The notes under the pieces were generated by a model. The model made no database searches, was not told the origin of the DNA, and was given only the letters and a program-made list of their open reading frames with translations. Made by a program: the position numbers and the translations under genes. A stretch of 37,396 bases of DNA from Streptomyces sp. ISL-43 (lineage in GTDB: Bacteria > Actinomycetota > Actinomycetes > Streptomycetales > Streptomycetaceae). The stretch's first letter is position 1, and each line of letters starts with the position of its first letter. The DNA is taken from the NCBI RefSeq assembly GCF_018614195.1, contig NZ_JAGGOT010000050.1, positions 1-37,396 of the forward strand, in the 5' to 3' direction. Positions 1-7,524 of this stretch are shown here, one piece after another.

Positions 1-1191
1 GCCGGGGCGGGGGCCGGGGCCGGGGTCGGGGTGCACCGACCCGGTGGCGCCGTCCCAGGCCGCGCCGGGGGCGCTGTCCCAGCCGGACGCGCCGTAGTGC
101 TCGACACCGGGGGTGCCGGGCCGGTGCCCGGTGTCCCGGACGCCGGAGTGCTGCTCCGCCCCGGGGGCGCCGGATCCGGGCCCGGTGGCGGGGCTGTCGC
201 CAGGGGCCGGGTGCGCCGGCCCGGTGGCGGCGTCCCAGCCCGTGCCGCGAGCCTCGGCGGCGGGGCCGGACGGGCCGGCGCCGGGCGCGCTCGAGCCGGC
301 TTGGCGTCGGTGCTCCTCACCGGAGACGCCGTCCCGGCCGGCCGCGGGCCCGGCCGGGCGGGGGAGGAGCCCGCGCGGGTCCCCGCCGGTGCCCCGGCCC
401 GTACCGGACGCGGCGTCGGGGTACGACCCGGACGCGGTGCCCGGCGCGGTCGAGGCGGCCGCGGCGGAAGTGCCACCGGGGTTCGGCGGCTGGGGCCGGG
501 GGCCGCCCGGCAGGGCGAGGGCGAAGTGGCCCTCCAGGTCGGGGGTGAGCGGCAGGGGGGACGGCTGCGGTCCGACAGCCAGCCGGAGGGTGGATTCGCC
601 GACCTGCAGCAGTGCCCCGGGCGCGAGGGCCACCCGGTCCGCGCCGACCGGCCAGCCGTCGAGCGTCGTGCCGTTCGTCGAGCCGAGGTCGGCCACCGCC
701 ACGCGCCCGTCGGGGAGCACCGTGACGGTGCAGTGCAGGCGCGAGACGTCGGGGTCGTCCAGCGGGACGTCCGCGTCGGCCGAGCGCCCGATCCGGATCG
801 CCCCGGGGTGCAGCAGGTGCACCCCGCCCGCGTCCGGCCCGGCGACGACGTGCAGTTGCGGCCCGTCCCCTGTCTCGGCGTCCGCCAGCACGTGCGGGCC
901 GGGCACGTTCAGCGAGAGGACCGCTCCGTCCACGAGCGGCGGCTCACCGAGCACGCTCCGCCCGGGGTCGAGCCGCTCCGTACCGGCGTACAGGACCACC
1001 GTGCCGCCGGTGTCGGGCCCGCCGACGGTCGCCGCGAGTCCGGAGGCCACAGCGGACAGCGCGGTGCCGGCGGGCGCGGTGACGAGCACGTCGCAGCCGG
1101 CCGGCGCGGAGCCCGTGCCGGAGGCGGTCGTGGAGGCGGCCAGGTGGCCGCTGCGCGACCCCGACCCGAGAACGGTCAGCCGGATCTGCAT
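1..1191 (-). CDS. FHA-domain protein, C-terminus beyond the window
   Basis: Minus-strand frame open from ATG 1191-1189 to the window edge (397 codons seen). An AAGGGA ribosome site lies at 1209-1204. Residues about 1-110 resemble the N-terminal ubiquitin-like or FHA-like region of FtsK/EssC-type proteins. A clear FHA phosphothreonine-binding domain follows at about 132-202, with RIGRS, SRLH (150-153) and the STNGT signature (171-175). After residue 205 the chain is Pro/Gly/Ala-rich linker, including three diverged copies of a seven-residue GWDxAxG motif (plus-strand 40-60, 64-84, 220-240). The divergent neighbour pkaA is a Ser/Thr kinase, so this may read its phosphorylation output; that is inference. 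The full protein could be an FHA-FtsK/SpoIIIE ATPase, but no ATPase motif is in view. Confidence 0.8.
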   Translation of the reverse strand, partial: MQIRLTVLGSGSRSGHLAASTTASGTGSAPAGCDVLVTAPAGTALSAVASGLAATVGGPDTGGTVVLYAGTERLDPGRSVLGEPPLVDGAVLSLNVPGPHVLADAETGDGPQLHVVAGPDAGGVHLLHPGAIRIGRSADADVPLDDPDVSRLHCTVTVLPDGRVAVADLGSTNGTTLDGWPVGADRVALAPGALLQVGESTLRLAVGPQPSPLPLTPDLEGHFALALPGGPRPQPPNPGGTSAAAASTAPGTASGSYPDAASGTGRGTGGDPRGLLPRPAGPAAGRDGVSGEEHRRQAGSSAPGAGPSGPAAEARGTGWDAATGPAHPAPGDSPATGPGSGAPGAEQHSGVRDTGHRPGTPGVEHYGASGWDSAPGAAWDGATGSVHPDPGPGPRPG

Positions 1192-1631
1192 CGCCGTCAG
1201 CGGTCCCTTCTGCGCGGTGCGCGGTGTGTGCGCCCGGCAGGGAATCAACGGGACATGCCATGCGTGCCCGTCCGCCCCCACCCGGCACGGACGCGTCGTC
1301 CGGTCAGGTCTGCCCGGAAGGCGGGGCTCCCGTCCCGGCCGTTCCGTACGGATGCATCCTCGCACCTGTCGTACACGACACGCCCGCCGCCCACCGACAA
1401 GTGATCTTGATAGGTCACGGACCCGTACCGGACCTGCACCCGGACCGGTCGGACAAGGACAGCAGGGCGGGAAAATCGCCCCTGGCATACACCGCAAATC
1501 TCACCCTTCGCGCATATGTGCGGCAACCAACCTCCGGCGCCCGGCGTCTTCCCTCGGGACACCCCCTAGAGTGGGCCGGAAAACCCAATCGCCGAATCGA
1601 CTACAGCAACCAACAGCAGGGAGCGCGTGAC
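1192..1631. promoter_or_regulatory. Divergent FHA/pkaA intergenic region
   Basis: About 440 bp without a supported gene, though several frames are open because of GC content. A TAGAGT hexamer at 1567-1572 is a candidate -10 for pkaA and would give a leader of roughly 50 nt; no good -35 is visible. A 14-bp imperfect dyad (TGTCG TACA CGACA) lies at 1367-1380. The pkaA ribosome site GGGAG is at 1619-1623. I see no convincing promoter for the FHA gene. Confidence 0.4.
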
Positions 1632-3389
1632 GTGCGGCCAGTCGGCAGCAAGTACCTGCTCGAGGAGCCGCTCGGGCGCGGCGCCACGGGCACCGTCTGG
1701 CGCGCCCGCCAGCGGGAGGCCGCCGGAGCGGAGGCGGCAGTCGCCGGCCACCCCGGCGAGACCGTGGCCATCAAGGTCCTCAAGGAGGAGCTGGCCCAGG
1801 ACGCGGACATCGTCATGCGGTTCCTGCGCGAGCGCTCGGTCCTGCTGCGCCTGACGCACCCCAACATCGTCCGCACCCGCGACCTCGTCGTCGAGGGCGA
1901 TCTGCTCGCGCTCGTCATGGACCTCGTCGACGGCCCGGACCTGCACAAGTACATCCGCGCGAACGGCCCCTTCACCCCGGTCGCCGCGAGCCTGCTGACC
2001 GCCCAGATCGCGGACGCGCTCGCCGCCAGCCACGCCGACGGCGTCGTCCACCGCGACCTGAAGCCCGCCAACGTGCTGCTCGACGAGCGCGACGGCCAGA
2101 TGAAGCCGATGCTCACCGACTTCGGCATCGCGCGCCTGGCCGACTCCCCGGGCCTGACGCGCACGCACGAGTTCGTCGGCACCCCGGCCTACGTCGCCCC
2201 CGAGTCCGCCGAGGGCCGCCCGCAGACCTCGGCCGTCGACATCTACGGCGCCGGCATCCTGCTCTACGAACTCCTCACCGGCCGCCCGCCCTTCGCCGGC
2301 GGCACCGCGCTGGAGGTCCTGCACCGCCACCTCAGCGAGGACCCGCAGCGTCCGGCGAACGTGCCCGAGCCGCTGTGGACGGTCATCGAGCGCTGCCTGC
2401 GCAAGGAGCCGTACGAGCGCCCGAGCGCCGAGAGCCTGGCGCGCGGCCTGCGCGTCGTGGCCTCCGGAATCGGCGTGCACTCCACGGCCGCCGAGGTCGA
2501 GGCCGCGCTCGGCGTCGGCGCGCTGCTCGCGCCCGACCCCTCGCCCGCGCCGGTCCCCGAGACCCCGGGCTCCTCGGACGCCACGCAGGTGCTGCCCGGG
2601 AGCGCCGGGATCTCCCCGATGGGCGCCTACGACCCGAACGGCATGACCAGCGTGCTGCCGCCGGTCGGTGCGGCCGACGCCACGTCCGTGCTGCCGGGCA
2701 CCGGCGGCCCGGGCGGTCCGGGTGCGGATCCGACCTCGGTGATGCCGCCCGTGCGGCAGCCGGACCAGCCGCACCCGTGGCAGTCGCAGATGCAGGCGGC
2801 CCGCGACCGCAACGAGCAGACGCAGATGCAGTACCTCGACCCGAGCGAGGACCCGCTGCGCCGCCGCCCGCAGCGGCAGGCACCTCCGCCGCAGCAGCAG
2901 CCGCCCCAGTACCGCCAGCCGCAGCAGCCTCCGCAGCAGCAGTACCGGCAGCCCCAGCCGCCGCAGCAGCAGTACCAGCAGCCGCAGCGGCCCCAGCCGT
3001 ACCCGCAGCAGCAGTACGCGCCTCCGCCGCCGCAGCACTACCAGCCGCAGCAGCACCAGCCCCAGCAGCCTCAGGGGCAGCCCCAGTACCGCCAGCCCCA
3101 GCAGCAGCCCCCGCAGGGCCCGCCGCCCCGGCAGCCGGCCGAGCCCCGTCAGCCGCGCCGCCGCGGCGCGAATCCGGTGAAGATCCCGGGGCTGGGCTGC
3201 CTCAAGGGCTGCCTGGTCATGATCCTTGTGTTCTTCGTCGCGGGCTGGCTGATCTGGGAGCTGACCCCCCTCCAGGGGTGGGTCGGCACCGGCAGGGGCT
3301 GGTGGGACCAGGTGTGGACCTGGGGTTCGGACATCGTCGACTGGGTCGGCGCGATCGGCGACGCCACCGGAGGCGGCGCGAATCCCTGA
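1632..3389 (+). CDS. pkaA: Membrane-anchored Ser/Thr protein kinase, PkaA-like
   Basis: Hanks-type kinase of 585 aa. GTG 1632 is chosen because GGGAG sits 8 nt upstream and the kinase fold starts immediately (GSKYLLEEPLG). Seen: glycine loop GRGATGTV (15-22), catalytic Lys48 in VAIK, HRDLKPAN (140-147), DFG (163-165), GTPAYVAPE (183-191). After residue 300 comes a linker with several TSVLP/TQVLP-like Thr motifs that could be phosphosites. Then about 100 residues are almost only Gln, Pro and Tyr (roughly 415-510). One hydrophobic helix lies at about 524-543, followed by a Trp-rich tail. No PASTA repeats are present. With a single C-terminal anchor, the kinase domain is most likely cytoplasmic. 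The kinase fold is certain; the PkaA name rests on the adjacent PkaB-like gene and remembered gene order. Confidence 0.9.
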   Translation: MRPVGSKYLLEEPLGRGATGTVWRARQREAAGAEAAVAGHPGETVAIKVLKEELAQDADIVMRFLRERSVLLRLTHPNIVRTRDLVVEGDLLALVMDLVDGPDLHKYIRANGPFTPVAASLLTAQIADALAASHADGVVHRDLKPANVLLDERDGQMKPMLTDFGIARLADSPGLTRTHEFVGTPAYVAPESAEGRPQTSAVDIYGAGILLYELLTGRPPFAGGTALEVLHRHLSEDPQRPANVPEPLWTVIERCLRKEPYERPSAESLARGLRVVASGIGVHSTAAEVEAALGVGALLAPDPSPAPVPETPGSSDATQVLPGSAGISPMGAYDPNGMTSVLPPVGAADATSVLPGTGGPGGPGADPTSVMPPVRQPDQPHPWQSQMQAARDRNEQTQMQYLDPSEDPLRRRPQRQAPPPQQQPPQYRQPQQPPQQQYRQPQPPQQQYQQPQRPQPYPQQQYAPPPPQHYQPQQHQPQQPQGQPQYRQPQQQPPQGPPPRQPAEPRQPRRRGANPVKIPGLGCLKGCLVMILVFFVAGWLIWELTPLQGWVGTGRGWWDQVWTWGSDIVDWVGAIGDATGGGANP

Positions 3390-3413
3390 GCCGATACCCA
3401 CGCCGACGCCCGA

Positions 3414-3436
3414 ACGGGGCCCGAATCGGGCCCCGT
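3414..3436 (+). terminator. Hairpin terminator after pkaA
   Basis: Perfect 10-bp GC-rich stem (ACGGGGCCCG / CGGGCCCCGT) with a 3-nt loop, 24 nt past the pkaA stop. There is no U-run, as is usual for Streptomyces. It argues that pkaB has its own promoter. Confidence 0.65.
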
Positions 3437-3535
3437 AGCGCTGACTTCGTGGATTTGTCGACTTCTGGGACGTGATTTCGCCCGCAGAAGTGAAGGTCGC
3501 CGCGATCCGTGGACTACAACCCCCACCCGGCCGCG

Positions 3536-3541
3536 TAGCTT
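3536..3541 (+). promoter_or_regulatory. Candidate -10 of pkaB
   Basis: TAGCTT at 3536-3541 would start RNA near 3548, leaving about 26 nt before GTG 3574. No recognisable -35. It is supported by the terminator between the two kinase genes. Confidence 0.3.
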
Positions 3542-3573
3542 TGGCACGTACGCCAGCCGCTGAGGGAGCAGTC

Positions 3574-4821
3574 GTGGCACGGAAGATCGGCAGCCGGTAC
3601 ACCGCGCACCAGATCCTGGGACGCGGCAGCGCGGGCACGGTATGGCTGGGTGAGGGCCCTGACGGGCCCGTCGCCGTCAAACTGCTGCGCGAGGACCTCG
3701 CGTCCGACCAGGAGCTCGTCGGACGGTTCGTCCAGGAGCGCAGCGCGCTCCTCGGCCTGGAGCACCCGCACGTCGTCTGCGTCCGCGACCTCGTCGTGGA
3801 CGGCAACGACCTCGCCCTCGTCATGGACCTCGTCCGCGGTACGGACCTGCGCACGCGCCTCGACCGCGAGCGGCGGCTCGCCCCCGAGGCGGCCGTCGCG
3901 ATCGTCGCGGACGTCGCGGACGCGCTGGCCGCCGCGCACGCCGCCGGGGTCGTCCACCGGGACGTCAAGCCGGAGAACGTCCTGCTCGACATGCAGGGCC
4001 CCCTCGGGCCGGGCGGCGCGCACCCCGCGCTGCTCACCGACTTCGGCGTGGCCAAGCTCATCGACACCCCGCGGCGGGCCACCGGCGGCCGCGCGTCGGC
4101 CCCCACCACCCGGATCATCGGAACGCCCGACTATCTGGCGCCGGAGATCGTGGAGGGACTGCCCCCGCGCGCGGCGGTCGACATCTACGCCCTGGCCACC
4201 GTCCTGTACGAGCTGCTGGCGGGCTTCACGCCCTTCGGCGGCGGGCACCCCGGTGCGGTCCTGCGCCGGCACGTGACGGAGACGGTCGTCCCGCTGCCCG
4301 GGATCCCCGACGAGCTGTGGCAGCTGATGGTCCAGTGCCTGGCGAAGGCCCCCGCCTCGCGGCTGCGCGCCTCGGAGCTCTCGCTGCGCCTGCGCGACCT
4401 GCTGCCGCTGCTGGCCGGGATGCCGCCGCTGGACGTGGACGAGCCGGACGAGCCCGAGCCGGCGGAGTTCCCGGAACCGGAGGCCGCCTCGGATCCGGTG
4501 CGGCGCCGGGGCGTGGTGCCGCTGGTCCCCGGCTCCTCGACGGACTCCAACCGGGACACGCACACCTCGATGCGGGTGCCGGGACCGGACGAGCTGGCGG
4601 GCGGCGCGCTCGGCACCGCCCGGGTCCCGCGGCCGGCCGGCGGCCACCGGCCGGGCGCGGCGCGGCACCGGGCGGAGGCCGCGCGCAAGCGCCGGCTGGC
4701 GCTGTCGGCCGGAGCCGTGGCCCTGGTCGCGGCCGTAGGCCTGGGCACGTGGTTCGCCGTGTCCGAGGGCGATGCCCCGGCGGCCCCCCAGGACAGCAAG
4801 CAGTCGGGCCGCACGCCGTAG
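3574..4821 (+). CDS. pkaB: Ser/Thr protein kinase, PkaB-like
   Basis: Hanks-type kinase, 415 aa. GTG 3574 has GAGGGAG ending 5 nt upstream. Motifs: GRGSAGTV (17-24 region), Lys36 in VAVK, HRDVKPEN (128-135), DFG (156-158), GTPDYLAPE (183-191). The catalytic domain ends near 300. An acidic Pro/Glu linker with a few Thr/Ser follows, then a basic RKRR stop-transfer signal and a predicted membrane helix at about 375-395, with a short polar tail that would lie outside. Compared with its upstream paralogue it lacks the Gln/Pro tract. The kinase domains are clearly related, so the pair looks like an old tandem duplication. It probably phosphorylates cytoplasmic targets; none can be read from the sequence. 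Confidence 0.9.
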   Translation: MARKIGSRYTAHQILGRGSAGTVWLGEGPDGPVAVKLLREDLASDQELVGRFVQERSALLGLEHPHVVCVRDLVVDGNDLALVMDLVRGTDLRTRLDRERRLAPEAAVAIVADVADALAAAHAAGVVHRDVKPENVLLDMQGPLGPGGAHPALLTDFGVAKLIDTPRRATGGRASAPTTRIIGTPDYLAPEIVEGLPPRAAVDIYALATVLYELLAGFTPFGGGHPGAVLRRHVTETVVPLPGIPDELWQLMVQCLAKAPASRLRASELSLRLRDLLPLLAGMPPLDVDEPDEPEPAEFPEPEAASDPVRRRGVVPLVPGSSTDSNRDTHTSMRVPGPDELAGGALGTARVPRPAGGHRPGAARHRAEAARKRRLALSAGAVALVAAVGLGTWFAVSEGDAPAAPQDSKQSGRTP

Positions 4822-4860
4822 CCCTGCGGGGTTGGGAGCGTGCGGCGCCGCTGCCGGGGA

Positions 4861-4902
4861 CCAGCCCCCGGACCCCCGGGCCTCGAACGCCGGCGGGGCT
4901 GG
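4861..4902. terminator. Bidirectional terminator / dispersed Streptomyces intergenic palindrome
   Basis: Arms CCAGCCCC (4861-4868) and GGGGCTGG (4895-4902) enclose a further GC dyad. It lies between the convergent pkaB and dioxygenase genes. The core (CCTCGAACGCCGGCGGGG) resembles a palindrome I remember seeing at many gene ends in Streptomyces genomes; I cannot count copies here. Confidence 0.55.
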
Positions 4903-4918
4903 GTTCGGGCCGCGACGG

Positions 4919-5986
4919 CTACGCGCCCACCAGTTCCGGATGCCAGCGCCGCGCCACCGCCGGGTGGGCGCGGACCCAGCCCTTCAGTTCGTTGCGGCCG
5001 TACTCCGCGTGCAGCGGGTTCGTCTCGTCGTGCGCGATGCCCGGCGCCGAGCGCAGGTAGTCGCCCGGGACCGTCTCCACCACCGCGTCCAGCCGCGGGT
5101 TGTAGAAGAACGGCACCGAGTAGCGCTCCACCGACCCCTGCGGGCTGACCACCCGGTGGTCGGTCGCCGTCAGGTAGCCCTCGGTCGCGATCTCCAGCAG
5201 CTCGCCCAGGTTGACCACGAACGCGCCCGGCAGCGGCGGCACGTTCAGGTACCCCCCGTCCCGGACCACCTGCAGCCCGCCCACCGAGTCCTGCAGCAGC
5301 AGGGTCAGGAAGCCGTAGTCCTTGTGGGCCCCGACCCCCTGGTCGGTGCCCGTCGGAGCGGATCCCGGGTAGCGGATCAGCTTCGTGTGCAGGTGGGGGC
5401 GGTCCGCGAAGGCCGCGTCGAAGAAGTCCGCGGGGGCCCCGATCGAGGCGAGCAGCTCCTGCAGCAGGCGGTGGGCGACCGCCGCGAGCCGGGACTGCCA
5501 CCCCAGCACCGAGTCCCTCAGCTCGGGCAGCGCGGCCGGCCACTGGTTCGGCCCCTCCAGCCACAGGTACGCCGGGTCGTCCGGGCCCACCGTGGGCGCC
5601 GGCCGCTCCGCGCCCACGTCCAGCTGGTCGCGCCAGTCGGAGGCGCCGCCGGTCAGCTCGTGCCCGATGCGGGTGTAGCCGCGGAAGTGCGGGGAGTTCA
5701 GATTGCTCACGGCCAGCCGGTCGGCCTCCGGGAGCGCGAAGAAGGCCCTGGTCAGCTCAAGGATGCGGGCGGTCTCGGCGGTGCTCACCCCGTGCCCGGT
5801 GAGGTGCAGGAAGCCGGTGTCCCGGGCGGCCGCGTGCAATTGCTTGCGGAAGGAGTCGCGCAGCGCGGGGTCGTCGGCCTGGGAGAGGTCCAGCACCGGA
5901 AGGGAGGGCTGAGCGGGCTGCGACGGCTGACCGGGGTGAGGGGCCCGAGCGGGCTGATCGGGCTGGGAGGAGTGCGCGGACGGCAT
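4919..5986 (-). CDS. Isopenicillin-N-synthase-family Fe(II) oxygenase
   Basis: A 355-aa member of the Fe(II)/2-oxoglutarate (IPNS-like) oxygenase family. ATG 5986 has GGAG 5 nt upstream. After a short Gln/Pro-rich head (about 10-28), the DIOX_N region (30-140) contains GFLHLTGHGV. The catalytic double-stranded beta-helix follows, with iron ligands His221 and Asp223 (AHKDYGFLT) and His277 (TDHRV), and the RxS cosubstrate site Arg288-Ser290 (RYSVPFFYNP). All core residues are present, so it should be active. Substrate is unknown; in bacteria this family hydroxylates, desaturates or cyclises amino acids and other small molecules. It lies behind a leader-peptide ORF (6121-6210) on the same strand, which suggests transcription attenuation. 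No biosynthetic cluster surrounds it. Confidence 0.88.
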   Translation of the reverse strand: MPSAHSSQPDQPARAPHPGQPSQPAQPSLPVLDLSQADDPALRDSFRKQLHAAARDTGFLHLTGHGVSTAETARILELTRAFFALPEADRLAVSNLNSPHFRGYTRIGHELTGGASDWRDQLDVGAERPAPTVGPDDPAYLWLEGPNQWPAALPELRDSVLGWQSRLAAVAHRLLQELLASIGAPADFFDAAFADRPHLHTKLIRYPGSAPTGTDQGVGAHKDYGFLTLLLQDSVGGLQVVRDGGYLNVPPLPGAFVVNLGELLEIATEGYLTATDHRVVSPQGSVERYSVPFFYNPRLDAVVETVPGDYLRSAPGIAHDETNPLHAEYGRNELKGWVRAHPAVARRWHPELVGA

Positions 5987-6017
5987 GACGGCTCCGTTTC
6001 GGATGTCACGGGGTCCT

Positions 6018-6038
6018 GTCCCCAGGGATGGCGGGGAC
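6018..6038 (-). promoter_or_regulatory. Possible attenuator hairpin between leader peptide and dioxygenase
   Basis: On the minus strand GTCCCC and GGGGAC pair over a 9-nt loop, extended by flanking GG/CC pairs. It lies between the leader-peptide stop (6121) and the dioxygenase start (5986), where an attenuator would be expected. It has no U-run, and other GC-rich pairings in this 134-nt leader compete with it. Confidence 0.3.
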
Positions 6039-6120
6039 CGCGGCCGGGGGAGGGGCCGCCGGCAGGGTTGGCGCCGGGACCGCGAGGGCCGCGTACAGGA
6101 CCAAGTCGGATCGGGGTGGA

Positions 6121-6210
6121 TCAGGCTTGGGGCAGGTCCGGCGGCAGACAACTCGTCGTCGTGACACGCATGTGGTCCACATGGCGGCGTTTGACGAGGA
6201 GGACGGTCAT
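6121..6210 (-). CDS. RRHVD-type leader peptide (29 aa)
   Basis: Short minus-strand ORF beginning MTVLLVKRRHVDHMRV and containing a single Cys at position 21 (TTTSC). Actinobacteria carry many annotated putative leader peptides with the pattern (K)RRHVDxxRV...C, several of them upstream of sulfur-assimilation genes, where cysteine-dependent attenuation has been proposed. This ORF fits that pattern closely. TACGCT (6222-6217) stands 6 nt before the ATG, so the message would be leaderless. The next gene on this strand is the Fe(II) oxygenase 134 nt on. The family match is strong; the role in attenuation and its signal are inferred. Confidence 0.7.
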   Translation of the reverse strand: MTVLLVKRRHVDHMRVTTTSCLPPDLPQA

Positions 6211-6216
6211 ACGGTG

Positions 6217-6222
6217 AGCGTA
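6217..6222 (-). promoter_or_regulatory. -10 of the leader peptide/dioxygenase transcript
   Basis: TACGCT read on the minus strand, 6 nt before ATG 6210, predicts initiation at the start codon itself (leaderless RNA). No clear -35. Its mirror, the prfB -10, is about 70 bp away in the opposite direction. Confidence 0.45.
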
Positions 6223-6289
6223 CGCCCGTACGACCCGCCACCAGTACGGGTGATTCGGCCTGGCCGGAGATCGGCCTCCGGGGACCGGC

Positions 6290-6295
6290 TACGCT
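6290..6295 (+). promoter_or_regulatory. -10 of prfB (leaderless)
   Basis: TACGCT followed by 6 nt and then GTG 6302. No Shine-Dalgarno sequence is present before this start, which agrees with a leaderless message. An inverted repeat CCCGTAC...GTACGGG (6225-6231/6244-6250) lies between this promoter and the divergent leader-peptide promoter. Confidence 0.45.
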
Positions 6296-6301
6296 GGACC
6301 C

Positions 6302-7411
6302 GTGGCAGTCGTCGATGTTTCCGAAGAGCTGAAGTCCCTCTCCTCGACCATGGGGTCGATCGAGGCCGTCCTGGACCTCGACAAGCTGAGGGCAGATATC
6401 GCCGTGCTCGAGGAGCAGGCCGCCGCGCCGTCCCTGTGGGACGACCCGGAGGCCGCTCAGAAGATCACGAGCAAGCTTTCGCACCTCCAGGCCGAGGTCC
6501 GCAAGACCGAGACCCTGCGCGGGCGCATCGACGATCTCTCGGTGCTGTTCGAGCTCGCCGAGGAAATGGACGACGCGGACACCCTCGCCGAGGCGGAGGT
6601 CGAGCTGGTCTCCGTGCGCAAGGCGCTGGAGGAGATGGAGGTCCGCACCCTGCTCTCCGGCGAGTACGCCGAGCGCGAGGCGCTGGTCAACATCCGTGCC
6701 GAGGCCGGCGGCGTGGACGCCTCCGACTTCGCCGAGCGCCTGCAGCGCATGTACCTGCGCTGGGCCGAGCGCCACGGCTACCCGACCGAGATCTACGAGA
6801 CCTCGTACGCGGAAGAGGCCGGCATCAAGTCGACCACCTTCGTCGTCAAGGCCCCGTACGCCTACGGCACGCTCTCCGTCGAGCAGGGCACCCACCGGCT
6901 CGTCCGGATTTCGCCCTTCGACAACCAGGGCCGCCGCCAGACCTCCTTCGCGGGCGTCGAGGTGCTGCCGGTCGTCGAGTCCAGCGACCACGTCGAGATC
7001 GACGAGGGCGAGCTGCGCGTCGACGTGTACCGCGCCTCGGGCCCCGGCGGCCAGGGCGTCAACACGACCGACTCCGCGGTGCGCATCACGCACCTGCCGA
7101 CCGGCATCGTCGTCTCCTGCCAGAACGAGCGCTCGCAGATCCAGAACAAGGCCAGCGCCATGAACGTCCTCCAGGCCAAGCTGCTCGAGCGGCGCCGCCA
7201 GGAGGAGAAGGACAAGATGGACGCCCTCAAGGACGGCGGCAGCTCCTGGGGCAACCAGATGCGGTCCTACGTCCTGCACCCGTACCAGATGGTCAAGGAC
7301 CTCCGGACGGAGTTCGAGGTCGGCAACCCGCAGGCGGTCCTCGACGGCGAGATCGACGGCTTCCTGGAGGCCGGCATCCGCTGGCGCAAGCAGCAGGAGC
7401 AGACCGCTTAA
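6302..7411 (+). CDS. prfB: Peptide chain release factor 2
   Basis: RF2, 369 aa, reads UAA and UGA and triggers peptidyl-tRNA hydrolysis in the ribosome. Coiled N-terminal domain (about 1-110), stop-codon recognition tripeptide SPF (204-206), and the GGQ loop (GPGGQGVN, GGQ 249-251) in the peptidyl-hydrolase domain. The frame is continuous from GTG 6302, with no in-frame UGA near codon 26, so there is no E. coli-type programmed +1 frameshift. That is expected in high-GC actinobacteria. GTG 6302 is taken because the family N-terminus begins here and a -10 lies 6 nt before it. A strong terminator closes the gene. Confidence 0.97.
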   Translation: MAVVDVSEELKSLSSTMGSIEAVLDLDKLRADIAVLEEQAAAPSLWDDPEAAQKITSKLSHLQAEVRKTETLRGRIDDLSVLFELAEEMDDADTLAEAEVELVSVRKALEEMEVRTLLSGEYAEREALVNIRAEAGGVDASDFAERLQRMYLRWAERHGYPTEIYETSYAEEAGIKSTTFVVKAPYAYGTLSVEQGTHRLVRISPFDNQGRRQTSFAGVEVLPVVESSDHVEIDEGELRVDVYRASGPGGQGVNTTDSAVRITHLPTGIVVSCQNERSQIQNKASAMNVLQAKLLERRRQEEKDKMDALKDGGSSWGNQMRSYVLHPYQMVKDLRTEFEVGNPQAVLDGEIDGFLEAGIRWRKQQEQTA

Positions 7412-7452
7412 GAACGCGTGAGGCCGCTCTCGAGGACCGGGAGCGGCACGGA

Positions 7453-7487
7453 AAGGGCCCGGACACCTGCGCGGTGTCCGGGCCCTT
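7453..7487. terminator. Strong hairpin terminator after prfB
   Basis: Perfect 15-bp stem (AAGGGCCCGGACACC and its complement) with a 5-nt loop TGCGC. It sits between prfB and the convergent small gene at 7525, so it can serve both. Confidence 0.85.
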
Positions 7488-7524
7488 CCGTCGTGCGTTC
7501 GATCGGGACGTGGCGGCTGAGGAG

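Noticed and set aside
1566..4118. Long antisense ORFs over the kinases and other genes
   Set aside because: They are GC-bias mirror frames with Arg/Ala/Pro-rich translations and no motifs, while the kinase frames show full catalytic motifs.
6191..6215. TTGACG...TACGGT promoter for prfB
   Set aside because: The spacer is only 13 bp and it lies within the leader-peptide ORF; the TACGCT at 6290 fits the start much better.
6302..6420. Programmed +1 frameshift in prfB
   Set aside because: The frame is continuous from the GTG, and no in-frame UGA or CTTTGA slip site occurs near codon 26.
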